Source: JAAZAI01 sp050942875 (lineage in GTDB: Bacteria > Verrucomicrobiota > Kiritimatiellia > RFP12 > UBA3636). Taken from it: DNA of 64,000 bases. Below are positions 1 to 8,294 of the stretch, in pieces. The stretch lies in NCBI GenBank assembly GCA_050942875.1, contig JBMNOD010000004.1, positions 12,557-76,556 of the forward strand, written 5' to 3'. Within the stretch, counting starts at the first letter, position 1; each line of letters begins with the position of its first letter. The notes beneath the pieces were generated by a model. That model made no database searches. It was given only the letters and a program-made list of their open reading frames with translations, and had not been told where the DNA came from. A program made the position numbers and the translations under genes.

Positions 1-47
1 TGGGGTCTTATTGGGGGGGCTGCCCCTTGGTCTACGTCGAATTCCTA

Positions 48-76
48 TTGCTTCAGAGGCGGACTTTGGCTAATAT
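48..76 (+). promoter_or_regulatory. Sigma70-type promoter of the GspE/PilB gene
   Basis: TTGCTT at 48-53 and TAATAT at 71-76 are separated by exactly 17 bases, about 45 bases upstream of the ATG at 121. It is one of several promoters in the window with a TTGC-type -35 box. The first 47 bases hold no gene; they contain a G/C-rich inverted stretch (GGGGGGGC...GCCCC) that could belong to the end of an upstream transcript. Confidence 0.6.
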
Positions 77-120
77 AGAAGATTATTTCAGCAAGCCCCT
101 CTCGGGCTGGACTCCACACC

Positions 121-1827
121 ATGGCAAACAATCAGGAAGACCTTCTTTTCGCCCTTTTAGGCCAAACCGGGCTCTTTACCGACCTCCAGATCGACATGCT
201 CAGGACGGAGGATCGGTCGGGCGACGCCAACATCGTGGAATCGGTCGTGCGCCTCGGCCTCGCCGCTGAAGAGGACGTCTTGCGCGAGGCCGCCAAGGTC
301 GTCGGCATCGACTATGTGGACGTCGAAGGCGCCGAGGCTTCGCCCGAACTGCTCGAAAAGCTCCCGGCGCGTGCCGTGTACCAGTACAACGTCGTCCCGG
401 TTTCCTTCGACAACAACACGCTCACGATCGCCACCAGCGACCCCTTCAACCTCACCCAGCTCGACGGGCTTCGCCTCGCAACGGGCTGCCAGGTCGTTCC
501 CGTCGCCTGCACGGCCGAGAAGATCGCCAAGCACGCCCGCAAGTGCTACGGCGTCGGCGGCGACACGTTCGAAAAGATGATGTCCGGCGGTCGCTACAAC
601 GTCGAATCCGATGCGGACACGATGAAGTACGACCTCTCCGACGTCGGCCAGGAAGCCTCGATCGTGCGCTTCGTCAACCAGATCATTGCCGAGGCGGACA
701 AGCAGGGCGCCACCGACATCCACGTCGAGCCGATGGAGCACGAGCTGCGCATCCGCTACCGGATCGACGGCCTGCTCCACAAGGTCGATGTCCCGGCGCA
801 GCTCAACAAGGTGCAGGCCGCCGTCATCTCCCGCCTCAAGGTCATGGCCAACCTCGACATCGCCGAGAAGCGCATGCCGATGGACGGGCGCATCGGCATC
901 CGGGTCAACGGCAAGGAAATCGACATCCGCGTCTCCACCTGCCCCACCGTCTACGGCGAAAGCATCAGCCTGCGCCTGCTCCAGAAAGGCGGCAGCGTCA
1001 TCCGCCTCGCCCAGCTCGGCCTCAACCCGCGAGACGAGAAGATCGTCGTCAAGACGATCCATCGCCCCAACGGCATCGTGCTCGTCACCGGCCCCACCGG
1101 CTCCGGCAAGTCCACCACCCTCTACGCCTTCCTCCACGAGATCAACACGATCGAGAAGCGCATCCTCACGGCCGAAGAGCCGATCGAATACGAAATGCCC
1201 GGGATCAACCAGGTTCTCGTGCGTCCGGACATCGGCCTGACCTTCGCGCGCATCCTCCGCTCGTTCCTGCGCCAGGATCCCGACATCATGATGGTCGGCG
1301 AAATTCGCGACATCGAGACGGCCGAGATCGCCATCAACGCCTCGCTGACCGGCCACCTCGTCTTCTCCACGCTTCACACCAACGACGCCGCCGGCGCCTT
1401 CGCGCGTCTGATCGACATGGGCGTCGAGCCCTTCCTCGTCGCGTCGTCGGTCGTCGTCGTCCTTGCCCAGCGCCTGCTGCGCCGTCTCTGCACACACTGC
1501 CGCCAGGCGACGACCGCCGACCCCGCCTTCCTCGAGCGCATGGACATTTCGCCCGAGGTCTTCGCCGGACGCCAGATCTACAAGGCGCAGGGCTGCCCGC
1601 TTTGCGGCCAGACCGGATACAAGGGGCGAGGCGCCATCTTCGAAGTGCTGTCCGTCTCCGAGACGCTGCGCACGCTCATCACCGAGCACCGCCCCTCCGC
1701 CGTGATCCGCGACAAGGCCATCGAGGAGGGCATGACCACACTCCGCATTGACGGCTGGAACAAGGTCTATTCCGGCTTCACCACCATCGACGAAGTCCTC
1801 CGCGTCACCGAGGACCAGGGAGATTGA
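121..1827 (+). CDS. GspE/PilB-family type II secretion / type IV pilus assembly ATPase
   Basis: This is a cytoplasmic hexameric ATPase that powers pseudopilus or pilus assembly at the inner membrane. Of 568 residues, about 1-150 form the MshEN/T2SSE N-terminal domain and the rest the secretion ATPase. Visible motifs are Walker A GPTGSGKST (about residue 324), the Asp box TAEEPIEY, Walker B DPDIMMVGEIRD, the His box GHLVFSTLHTND, and a four-cysteine zinc site (CTHC...CPLC) typical of GspE and PilB. Length is normal. No GspF, GspD or PilC gene lies nearby, so the machine it serves is unknown; a pseudopilin-like protein is encoded near 26 kb. The ATG at 121 fits the family N-terminus although no strong Shine-Dalgarno is seen. 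GspE and PilB cannot be told apart here. Confidence 0.93.
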   Translation: MANNQEDLLFALLGQTGLFTDLQIDMLRTEDRSGDANIVESVVRLGLAAEEDVLREAAKVVGIDYVDVEGAEASPELLEKLPARAVYQYNVVPVSFDNNTLTIATSDPFNLTQLDGLRLATGCQVVPVACTAEKIAKHARKCYGVGGDTFEKMMSGGRYNVESDADTMKYDLSDVGQEASIVRFVNQIIAEADKQGATDIHVEPMEHELRIRYRIDGLLHKVDVPAQLNKVQAAVISRLKVMANLDIAEKRMPMDGRIGIRVNGKEIDIRVSTCPTVYGESISLRLLQKGGSVIRLAQLGLNPRDEKIVVKTIHRPNGIVLVTGPTGSGKSTTLYAFLHEINTIEKRILTAEEPIEYEMPGINQVLVRPDIGLTFARILRSFLRQDPDIMMVGEIRDIETAEIAINASLTGHLVFSTLHTNDAAGAFARLIDMGVEPFLVASSVVVVLAQRLLRRLCTHCRQATTADPAFLERMDISPEVFAGRQIYKAQGCPLCGQTGYKGRGAIFEVLSVSETLRTLITEHRPSAVIRDKAIEEGMTTLRIDGWNKVYSGFTTIDEVLRVTEDQGD

Positions 1828-1831
1828 CCCC

Positions 1832-2305
1832 ATGCACGACCCCAACTGCGTTTTTTGCAAAATCATCGCCGGCGCCATCCCCAGCGCCAAAGTCTTTGAA
1901 TCCGAGAACGTCCTCGCCTTTCTCGACATCCAGCCGATGGAGAAAGGCCACGTCCTCGTCATCCCCAAGCGGCACTGGCCCACATTGATGGACGTGCCGG
2001 TCGAGATCGCCGAAGACATCGCGTGCTTTGAAGAGCTCATGTACATCGTGCGCGTTGCCGCCAAAGCCGTCCGCCGCGATTTCGCCGACGGCGTCAACAT
2101 CCTCCAGTGCAACGGCCCCGGCGCAGGCCAGACCGTCTCGCATCTGCATTTCCACGTCATCCCGCGCTACGGGAGCGACGCCGTTCAGCCCGCCTGGCAA
2201 TCCGGCCACGGGCGATACGCAAACGACGCCGAGCGAGCCGACTACGCCAAGCGCATCGCCGCCGCCATCGCGACGATCATCAAGGAAGAGGACTTGATCG
2301 GATGA
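1832..2305 (+). CDS. HIT family nucleotide-binding hydrolase
   Basis: This 157-residue protein belongs to the histidine triad family, small cytosolic enzymes that hydrolyse or transfer nucleoside monophosphates (Hint and Ap4A-type substrates). It starts with a CVFCKII segment, like many bacterial HIT proteins whose paired cysteines bind zinc. The catalytic triad H-x-H-x-H is in SHLHFHVIPR. The ATG at 1832 lies 4 bases after the stop of the secretion ATPase gene. Its own stop overlaps the next start as ATGA (2302-2305), so three genes are probably co-transcribed and the last two translationally coupled. The exact substrate cannot be read from the sequence. Confidence 0.92.
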   Translation: MHDPNCVFCKIIAGAIPSAKVFESENVLAFLDIQPMEKGHVLVIPKRHWPTLMDVPVEIAEDIACFEELMYIVRVAAKAVRRDFADGVNILQCNGPGAGQTVSHLHFHVIPRYGSDAVQPAWQSGHGRYANDAERADYAKRIAAAIATIIKEEDLIG

Positions 2306-2730
2306 ACGAGCAGTCTTTCGAAGAGACCGTCGCGCGCATCTGCGACACGGACGACCGCTACGACATGGAAGCGTACTTCTTCATTCGAGAGGCGCTCGAC
2401 CATGCCGCGCGGAAATTCAACCGCGAGCCGCCCAACCGCCATGTCACCGGCGCCGAGCTCTCCGAAGGCGTCCGCGAGTACGCGCTCAACGAATTCGGCC
2501 CCCTCGCCTACCTTGTCCTGACCGAGTGGGGACTCCACACCACCGGCGACTTCGGCGAAATCGTCTACAACCTCATCGCCGAAGGCGTCTTTGGCAAGTC
2601 CGAAACCGACCGCCGCGAAGACTTCAACGACGTGTACAATTTCCACGACGCCTTCGTCGAACCCTTCGAACCCACGCTCAACTCCCCCGACGATGACGGG
2701 CAAAGGAAGCCCCGTCGTGAAAAAAGCTAG
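2302..2730 (+). CDS. Minf_1886-type conserved protein of the PVC group
   Basis: This 142-residue protein of unknown function resembles a short family I know as Minf_1886, reported mainly from Verrucomicrobia and Planctomycetes. It has a conserved-looking core (HVTGAELSEGVREYALNEFG, then LTEWGL and GDFGEIVYNLI) and an acidic end followed by a short basic tail. There is no signal peptide or membrane segment. The start overlaps the stop of the HIT gene by four bases. The core reads like a small cytosolic helical protein. Its main value is as a taxonomic marker; no catalytic motif is visible. Confidence 0.8.
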   Translation: MNEQSFEETVARICDTDDRYDMEAYFFIREALDHAARKFNREPPNRHVTGAELSEGVREYALNEFGPLAYLVLTEWGLHTTGDFGEIVYNLIAEGVFGKSETDRREDFNDVYNFHDAFVEPFEPTLNSPDDDGQRKPRREKS

Positions 2731-2830
2731 CGGGAGGGAAACGTTGCCTCAAGCTTTGGCGGACTTGACGCCCAGGGATTGGACGAACCAGACGAATCAG
2801 ACGGATCATTGATTTCAGTGCAGCAAAGTG

Positions 2831-2899
2831 GACGCGGCGTCCCCGCCGCGTTGTTCATGCAAAAGGCCAAACTCCAGGACGCGGCGTCCCCGCCGCGTT
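2831..2899. repeat. Two copies of hairpin unit A (GACGCGGCG-TCCC-CGCCGCGTY)
   Basis: Two near-identical perfect hairpins, 9-bp arms around a TCCC loop, lie at 2831-2852 and 2878-2899 between the convergent ends of the Minf_1886 and SGNH hydrolase genes. The same unit recurs at 36466-36487 and 36578-36599. The 282-base gap 2731-3012 holds no gene; besides these units it ends in the 30-bp palindrome described separately. Unit A has no T-run after it, so it is not a classical terminator. Confidence 0.85.
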
Positions 2900-3008
2900 T
2901 CGCCACCTGCGCCCACTCGTCCACACCCCGGCGCGCCTCGGTTCCCGCCCTGCCACGCCGCCACCATCTCCATCGTGGGGCTGGACCACCGTGTCCTGCC
3001 TTCTCTTT

Positions 3009-3038
3009 TGCTTCAGAAGTCGATCGACTTCTGAAGCA
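3009..3038. other. 30-bp perfect palindrome overlapping the end of the SGNH hydrolase gene
   Basis: The arm TGCTTCAGAAGTCGA (3009-3023) is followed directly by its exact reverse complement (3024-3038). The minus-strand gene ends inside it: the last six codons (L-Q-K-S-I-D-F region) and the TGA stop are made by the palindrome. No T-run follows on either strand. It may be a processing hairpin, a protein-binding site or an insertion footprint. Confidence 0.85.
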
Positions 3039-4119
3039 TCCCCCTCACCACCGCCTCCAGGCTGTCGGCCATGCGCAGGAAACCGAGGTCGGTCTGGTGG
3101 ACGCCATCCACGGCGCACTCGGTGAAATTCCCGCCCAGCAAATCCCCGCCGTCAAAGAAAGCGACGGCCGTGTCGCCCGCCTCGCGAAGCTCGTCCACGA
3201 GGGCGCGCTGGAAGTCCCGGCGCTCCAGCCGCTGCGCACGCACCTCCTCATTGAACATCTCGCGTGCGTACGGCACCTTCGAGACAACGAGCATCGGCGT
3301 GCGAGGCCACGCCTGGCGGAGAATGCCCAGGAAAGTCGGCAGCGTCTCGTGCAGCCTCCCTGCGCAATTGGCCTCGTAGTCGGAGATGAAAAGCGCCGGC
3401 GCCGGAAGCGTGGCGATGACCTGCGCCACTTCAGGCTCGCCCCGGCCATTGCCGGAGAAACCGAGATTGATGAACTCGCAGTCGAGTCGTCGGCTCAAAA
3501 TGTTCGGGTAGGACATGCCCGGACGCGACGCACATCCGCCCTGCGTAATGGACGTGCCATACACCACGACCGGACGCTGCCACGCGCGAGGCGGCGGCGT
3601 CTCGACGCAGGCGCCCTCGTCAAGACCGATCGACAGCGCCTCGACGCCCTGGTAAAGCGGGAAATGGATCGTCGCCGTCCGCATCGCCGCCGTCGGAAAA
3701 TCGCACAAGGGCGCCTGGTACGACGCGACCGAGCGGTCGAAGCGCGTCGTGCCCGCGTACATCGCCGAGCCCCCATCGCCGAGGTACGCGTCGAAGCCGC
3801 ACTGCCCCGTGGCCGGCATGTGGTCCATCGAATGCGCGCCGCGGAGTTTCACGCGCACGACGATGCGCTTCGAGTCCGTCCGAAAGCGCACCTTCACGCC
3901 TGACGTGTGCCACGCGAGATCGTCGACGGCCTTCGGCAACGACGGATCAAACGGCATGCGTCTGTAGATGTTGCCATCCAGCTTCCATCCCAGCCCCTCG
4001 ATGCGCAAAGGCGCTTCCCAAGGCGAGTGCCAAACAAGACCGTCGGCCGCGCACTCGGCGGCTCTCATTTTCGGATCGTGGCGCTGCGCCGCGTTCATTT
4101 CAGCAGGTTTTTGTGTCAT
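3013..4119 (-). CDS. SGNH/GDSL-type hydrolase with an N-terminal beta domain
   Basis: This is an esterase-like protein, possibly a carbohydrate esterase that removes acyl groups. From the ATG at 4119 it is 368 residues. The N-terminal half looks like the jelly-roll domain placed before the catalytic domain in such two-domain esterases. Catalytic blocks follow: GTSITQG with the serine, GFSGNG with the asparagine, and DGVHQTD with the Asp/His pair. No signal peptide is clear with this start. In-frame alternatives are an ATG at 4131 and a TTG at 4167; none has a good Shine-Dalgarno. It lies 125 bases downstream of the ABC exporter genes on the same strand and may share their transcript. The substrate is unknown. 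Confidence 0.85.
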   Translation of the reverse strand: MTQKPAEMNAAQRHDPKMRAAECAADGLVWHSPWEAPLRIEGLGWKLDGNIYRRMPFDPSLPKAVDDLAWHTSGVKVRFRTDSKRIVVRVKLRGAHSMDHMPATGQCGFDAYLGDGGSAMYAGTTRFDRSVASYQAPLCDFPTAAMRTATIHFPLYQGVEALSIGLDEGACVETPPPRAWQRPVVVYGTSITQGGCASRPGMSYPNILSRRLDCEFINLGFSGNGRGEPEVAQVIATLPAPALFISDYEANCAGRLHETLPTFLGILRQAWPRTPMLVVSKVPYAREMFNEEVRAQRLERRDFQRALVDELREAGDTAVAFFDGGDLLGGNFTECAVDGVHQTDLGFLRMADSLEAVVRGMLQKSIDF

Positions 4120-4244
4120 GGTCAGAATCATGGGTTTTGGTTTTACAGTGCGGACAAGTTGAATCAAGCAGTTTCATGAAATGGCGTTTGCCCAAAAGCC
4201 GGCTGGGGAAGCCGTCGGCGGGCGCCAGATCCAGTTGAGGTTGT

Positions 4245-6272
4245 TCATCGAGTTTGTTGGGCGTGGAGGCGGGAGTAGAAGCCGCCGGCATTGACGAGGC
4301 TTTCGTGCGTGCCGAATTCCGACACGCGGCCGTTTTCAAGGACGAGGATGGCGTCGCAGCGCATGGCCATGGAGACGCGCTGGGAGACGATGATGGACGT
4401 GCGTTCGCGCATGAGCCGGGAGAGCGTCTCCTGGATCTTGCGCTCGGTGTTGGCGTCGAGCGCGGAGGTGCAGTCGTCGAGAATGAGAATCTTGGGGTCG
4501 GTGAGCAGGGCGCGGGCGATGGAGATGCGCTGGCGCTGGCCGCCGGAGAGCGTGGACCCCTTCTCGCCAATGACGGTCTCGTACTGCACGGGCAGATTCA
4601 TGATGAACTCATGGCTGTCGGCGGCCTTGGCGGCGGCCATGATGGCGGACGGAGTCGCGTCGGGATGGCCGTAGGCGATGTTGTCGCGGACGGTGCCGCT
4701 GAAAAGTTCGGCTTCCTGCGGCACGACGGCCATGTCGTGGCGGAGCGAGTGGAGCGTGACCTTGCGGAGCGGCGTCTCGTCGATGTGGATTTCGCCAGAA
4801 GTCGGGTCGAAAATCCGAGCGATCAGGCCGACAAGGGTGGACTTGCCGGCGCCGCTGGGACCCATGATGCAGATCCAGGAACCGGCGGGGATGGTGAGGT
4901 CGATGTTGTGAAGCACCGGGGGCTTGTTGGCGTCGTAGGCGAAGGAGACGTTGTCGAGGCGGATGCCTTGCTTCAGCGGCAACGCGATGGGCACGGCGTC
5001 GGGCGCTTCGTCGATGACGCTCCGGCTGTCGAGCATATGCGCAAGGCGCTGCATGACGACAAGCATGTTGGAGAGGGTTACCGTGAGGTTGGTGAGGTTG
5101 ACGACGGGCGTGAAGAGGTTGGCCACGGCGCCGTGGATGAACATCATCTCGCCCAAGGTCATCGAGCCGTTCAGCACGTTGACGGTGCAATAGATGAAAA
5201 TGCCTTGCGTGGTGAGCGCCGAGACAAGCTGGGCCGAACGGCCGACGGTTGCCCCGACATGCTGCTGGCGCATCTGGTCGCGTTGCATCACGGCCGAGAG
5301 GCGGAAGAAGTTGACGGCTTCGGCGCGTTCGCGCCCATAGGCGAAAATGGCCTTCATGGCGTCGATCTTCTGGGAGACGAGCCCCCAGAGGCAGGCGTTG
5401 GAGTGGCGGATTTCACGGTTGTACATCCGCATGTTCAACCGGGTCTTCCGGATGGCAAGGCTGTAGGGAATCATCGCGCCGACGACGAGGAGAGCGCTGA
5501 TCCAGTTGATGCTCAGCAAGATGGTGAAGCCGACGAGGAACATGACGCCTTGCGAGACGATCGTCTCGGAATTGATCACGAGATGGTCGCGGACGGCATC
5601 GACGTCGTTGAGAATGCGCGCCATCAGGCGCCCTGGCGATGTGGACTTGTGGTAGATGCTGGAAAGCGAGATGACCTTCCGATGGACGTCGTTGCGCAGG
5701 TTGATGGCCAGGGCGCTGCCGATCTTGTGGCGGAGCAGGATCACCTGCCGCATGCCGCGGTTGAGCGCGACGACGGTGCCGATGTAGATGAAAAAGAGCA
5801 GCAGCAGACGCCCCCCGGCATTGGGCCCGCGCGCGGGCGCATGGCGCTCGCGGTAGGCTTCGGAAAGAGCGCCCGAGGCGTCCCGCTCGCGTCCCGGATG
5901 CGCATCGAACGCGCGAAGCGGCGCGGCAAGGCGACGTTCGCGCGCGACGGGATGCCGCGCCCCTTCGACGCCCGACTGCGTGGCGCGAGATGGACTGGGC
6001 TCGGCGGGGGCAGCGCCCACCACGAGGATGTCGTCCACGACGACCTTGGCGTAGAACGACATCAAATAGACGGAGCAGGCGTTCAGCGTCGCGACGGCAA
6101 TGTACACGGCCAAACGCCACCGCAACGGAAGCAGGTAGCGCCGGAAGAACCTCACGGCGAGACCGAAGGCGCCCGCCGTGTCGTAGATCTCGCGAGGCGG
6201 ACGATACGGAACGTCGCGCCGGGCATAACGCGGCGGGCGCGCCGGACGGGCGGGTCTGTCAGTCTTCTTCAT
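4245..6272 (-). CDS. ABC exporter half-transporter with a degenerate ATP site
   Basis: This is a type IV (MsbA-like) ABC exporter half: six-helix membrane domain followed by an ATPase domain, 675 residues. Walker A GPSGAGKST is at 471-479 and the signature LSGGQ at 575-579. The catalytic Glu after Walker B is replaced by Asp (ILILDD, D600) and the switch His by Gln (VSQR, Q631). Those two changes are the hallmark of the inactive-site subunit of heterodimeric exporters. The upstream partner gene overlaps this start by 14 bases and has a matching altered signature. Residues about 88-153, between helices 1 and 2, are an unusual Arg/Ala-rich insertion. The substrate is unknown; lipids, peptides and drugs are all possible. 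Confidence 0.93.
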   Translation of the reverse strand: MKKTDRPARPARPPRYARRDVPYRPPREIYDTAGAFGLAVRFFRRYLLPLRWRLAVYIAVATLNACSVYLMSFYAKVVVDDILVVGAAPAEPSPSRATQSGVEGARHPVARERRLAAPLRAFDAHPGRERDASGALSEAYRERHAPARGPNAGGRLLLLFFIYIGTVVALNRGMRQVILLRHKIGSALAINLRNDVHRKVISLSSIYHKSTSPGRLMARILNDVDAVRDHLVINSETIVSQGVMFLVGFTILLSINWISALLVVGAMIPYSLAIRKTRLNMRMYNREIRHSNACLWGLVSQKIDAMKAIFAYGRERAEAVNFFRLSAVMQRDQMRQQHVGATVGRSAQLVSALTTQGIFIYCTVNVLNGSMTLGEMMFIHGAVANLFTPVVNLTNLTVTLSNMLVVMQRLAHMLDSRSVIDEAPDAVPIALPLKQGIRLDNVSFAYDANKPPVLHNIDLTIPAGSWICIMGPSGAGKSTLVGLIARIFDPTSGEIHIDETPLRKVTLHSLRHDMAVVPQEAELFSGTVRDNIAYGHPDATPSAIMAAAKAADSHEFIMNLPVQYETVIGEKGSTLSGGQRQRISIARALLTDPKILILDDCTSALDANTERKIQETLSRLMRERTSIIVSQRVSMAMRCDAILVLENGRVSEFGTHESLVNAGGFYSRLHAQQTR
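5814..6011. repeat. In-frame Arg/Ala-rich insertion inside the ABC exporter gene
   Basis: This stretch of about 198 bases encodes residues 88-153 of the exporter half, in the first extracytoplasmic loop, which is short in this family. The peptide (for example RERRLAAPLRAFDAHPGRER) is rich in Arg, Ala, Pro and Glu and unlike the flanking membrane helices. It begins and ends in frame. It looks like a mobile or dispersed repeat tolerated within a gene, similar in principle to the Rickettsia palindromic elements, but no second copy is seen in the window. Confidence 0.5.
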
Positions 6273-8076
6273 CGCTGATCACCCCCTTGCCCGAATGCTT
6301 GCGATAAAGTTCGCGGTAGCGTCCGCCCTCGATCGCCATGAGCGTCTCGTGGTCGCCCATTTCCTGAATCTCGCCCCGGTCGAGCAAGATGATCCGATCG
6401 GCATTGCGGATCGTGCTCAGACGGTGGGCGACAATGAAAGACGTGCGATTGACGAGGAAGCGATCCATCGCGACCTGGATTGCCCGCTCCGACTCGCTGT
6501 CGAGCGCGCTTGTGGCTTCGTCCATGATCAGAATCGCGGGATTGGCCAGCACGGCGCGCGCAATGGAAATGCGCTGCTTCTGGCCGACGGAGAGCTGGAC
6601 GCCGCGCGTGCCGATCACCGATTCGTACCCATCCGACATGGCGATGATGTCGTCGTGGATTTCCGCGATCTTCGCGGCGTTGACGACCTCCTCGAGCGAG
6701 GCGCCGGGCTTGGCGTAGCGGATGTTGTCGGCAATGCTCACCTGGAAGAGCAGCGACTCCTGGAGCACAATGCCAAATTGTCGGCGCAAACTCGCCCTGG
6801 CGATGTCCTTGACGTCAATGCCATCGATCCGCACCGCGCCATGCTGCACGTCGTAGAGGCGCATGAGCAGCGAGAGGATCGTCGTCTTGCCGCATCCTGT
6901 GGGGCCGACAAGCGCAACCGTTTCGCCGGCCTTGACGTGAATGTCGAAATTGCGCAGAATGACTTTGTCCGGTTCATACCAGAAGGTGACGTCGTCGAAA
7001 TCCACGTCCCCGCGCACGGCGCCCTCAAGACGAACGGCGTCGGCGCGTTCGAGGACTTCCGGCTGGGCGTCGAGGATTTCGAAAAGCCGGTCTGCCGAGA
7101 TGCGCACGTTCTGGAGCTGTTCGGCGAGCTGCGAAAAGCGCACCGCCGGCCAAAGGATTTGCATGGCGTACGTGGTGAAGGCCGTCACGTCGCCATACGA
7201 CGCCGCATTTGCAAGCACCATCGCGCAACCGAGGAAATAGATGCATGTGCGCCCCATGTCCTGAAGCAGCAACGTATTGAGGTGAAAATTCGACGAGGCG
7301 GACCAACTGACGACCAAATTGTCCATCAGTGCCGTCGCCTGGGTGTTGAAAACCCGCTGCTCCCGATCTTCGGCGCCATACGTCTTGACGGTGAGGTTTG
7401 CGACGAGACGATCCTGGACGCCGCTTGCCAGGCGGTCCTCTGAACCGCGCACGCTGATCCAGGCGCGGCGGATTTTGCTGATGTTGAATCGATAGTTGCT
7501 GACGAACAGCACAAGGACGACGATGATCGGCAGCGCAAGCCGCCAGTTGAGGTACAACGTCGCACTCGCCGCGAAAAGCGCGCAAACCAGATCCGAGATC
7601 ACCTGCACCGAGGTGACGTTGAGAATCTGCTGCATCGTCGAACTGTCGCCCATGAGCCGGTTCGTGAGCTTGCCCGTGCTGTTCTTGTGGAAATAGCCGA
7701 TGTGCATGCCGAGCAGATGCCGATAGACGGCCATGCGGATTCGCAGCACGAAGGTCTGCCCGATGTAGGCGATGCCGACGAGCTGGATGTAGCTGATCGC
7801 CGCATGCAGAAGCGGCACGAGGATCATCATCACCGCAAGCCCGGGCAGCAGCGCTTCGCGCCGGTTGCCGACGACCTCGTTGATGATCGCCCGGGTGAAG
7901 AGCGGCGGGAGCATGGCCAGCACGGAAAGAACGGCCGTCAGAAGCGCCAGCCCCGCGATCTTCCACTTGAAAGGCGCGATGAAAGGCATGATCTTGCGCA
8001 ACGTCTCGCCCGTCGTCTTCCGTTGCTGCTGCTGGTTTTTTTTGGCTTCGGCCGGCTGATTCGGCTCTTTCGGCAT
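6259..8076 (-). CDS. ABC exporter half-transporter with the catalytically competent ATP site
   Basis: This 605-residue MsbA-like half-transporter pairs with the gene that overlaps its 3' end. Walker A is GPTGCGKTT, Walker B with the catalytic Glu is ILIMDE (E520), and the switch His is in VAHR (H551). Its signature is LSVGQ instead of LSGGQ (495-499). In a heterodimer this weakened signature would face the partner's degenerate Walker site, leaving one good and one poor ATP site. The ATG at 8076 was chosen because AAAGAG lies just upstream and the peptide after it (MPKEPNQPAEA) is a plausible cytosolic lead; an in-frame extension to 8169 is unlikely. A promoter is proposed about 150 bases upstream. 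Confidence 0.93.
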   Translation of the reverse strand: MPKEPNQPAEAKKNQQQQRKTTGETLRKIMPFIAPFKWKIAGLALLTAVLSVLAMLPPLFTRAIINEVVGNRREALLPGLAVMMILVPLLHAAISYIQLVGIAYIGQTFVLRIRMAVYRHLLGMHIGYFHKNSTGKLTNRLMGDSSTMQQILNVTSVQVISDLVCALFAASATLYLNWRLALPIIVVLVLFVSNYRFNISKIRRAWISVRGSEDRLASGVQDRLVANLTVKTYGAEDREQRVFNTQATALMDNLVVSWSASSNFHLNTLLLQDMGRTCIYFLGCAMVLANAASYGDVTAFTTYAMQILWPAVRFSQLAEQLQNVRISADRLFEILDAQPEVLERADAVRLEGAVRGDVDFDDVTFWYEPDKVILRNFDIHVKAGETVALVGPTGCGKTTILSLLMRLYDVQHGAVRIDGIDVKDIARASLRRQFGIVLQESLLFQVSIADNIRYAKPGASLEEVVNAAKIAEIHDDIIAMSDGYESVIGTRGVQLSVGQKQRISIARAVLANPAILIMDEATSALDSESERAIQVAMDRFLVNRTSFIVAHRLSTIRNADRIILLDRGEIQEMGDHETLMAIEGGRYRELYRKHSGKGVISDEED

Positions 8077-8224
8077 GGTGCTCTTTGGGGTGATGAGTGA
8101 TGAGTGCTTAAAACGTTGTCGCTTTGTCGAACCCGAAGGGTGTTTTGTGGCTATGACGACTTTGGACATCGGACTTTCGAATGCTGGCGACTGCCGCGAA
8201 GCGGCTGTTCTCTCGTTGCGCTTG

Positions 8225-8253
8225 AGTATAGCATTTCGGTCGCCGGGGGATAA
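8225..8253 (-). promoter_or_regulatory. Extended -10 promoter of the ABC exporter genes
   Basis: On the minus strand TGCTATACT forms an extended -10 element (TATACT at 8225-8230). The -35 region TTATCC at 8248-8253, 17 bases away, is weak. Transcription would start near 8218 and leave a leader of about 140 bases before the ATG at 8076. Confidence 0.5.
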
Positions 8254-8273
8254 AGGTCTTTTAGATTATGGAA

Positions 8274-8290
8274 CCCGCCGAGACGGCGGG
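8274..8290 (-). terminator. Hairpin just past the glycan operon
   Basis: CCCGCCG and CGGCGGG form a 7-bp stem with an AGA loop, four bases beyond the stop of the last glycan-operon gene. The following bases on the minus strand contain only a short TT, so as an intrinsic terminator it would be weak; it may instead protect the 3' end. Confidence 0.4.
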
Positions 8291-8294
8291 CAGC

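Noticed and set aside
157..2160. A 667-codon minus-strand frame opposite the GspE/PilB and HIT genes
   Set aside because: It lies antisense to two clear genes and has an Asp/Val/Gly-rich composition typical of a reverse frame.
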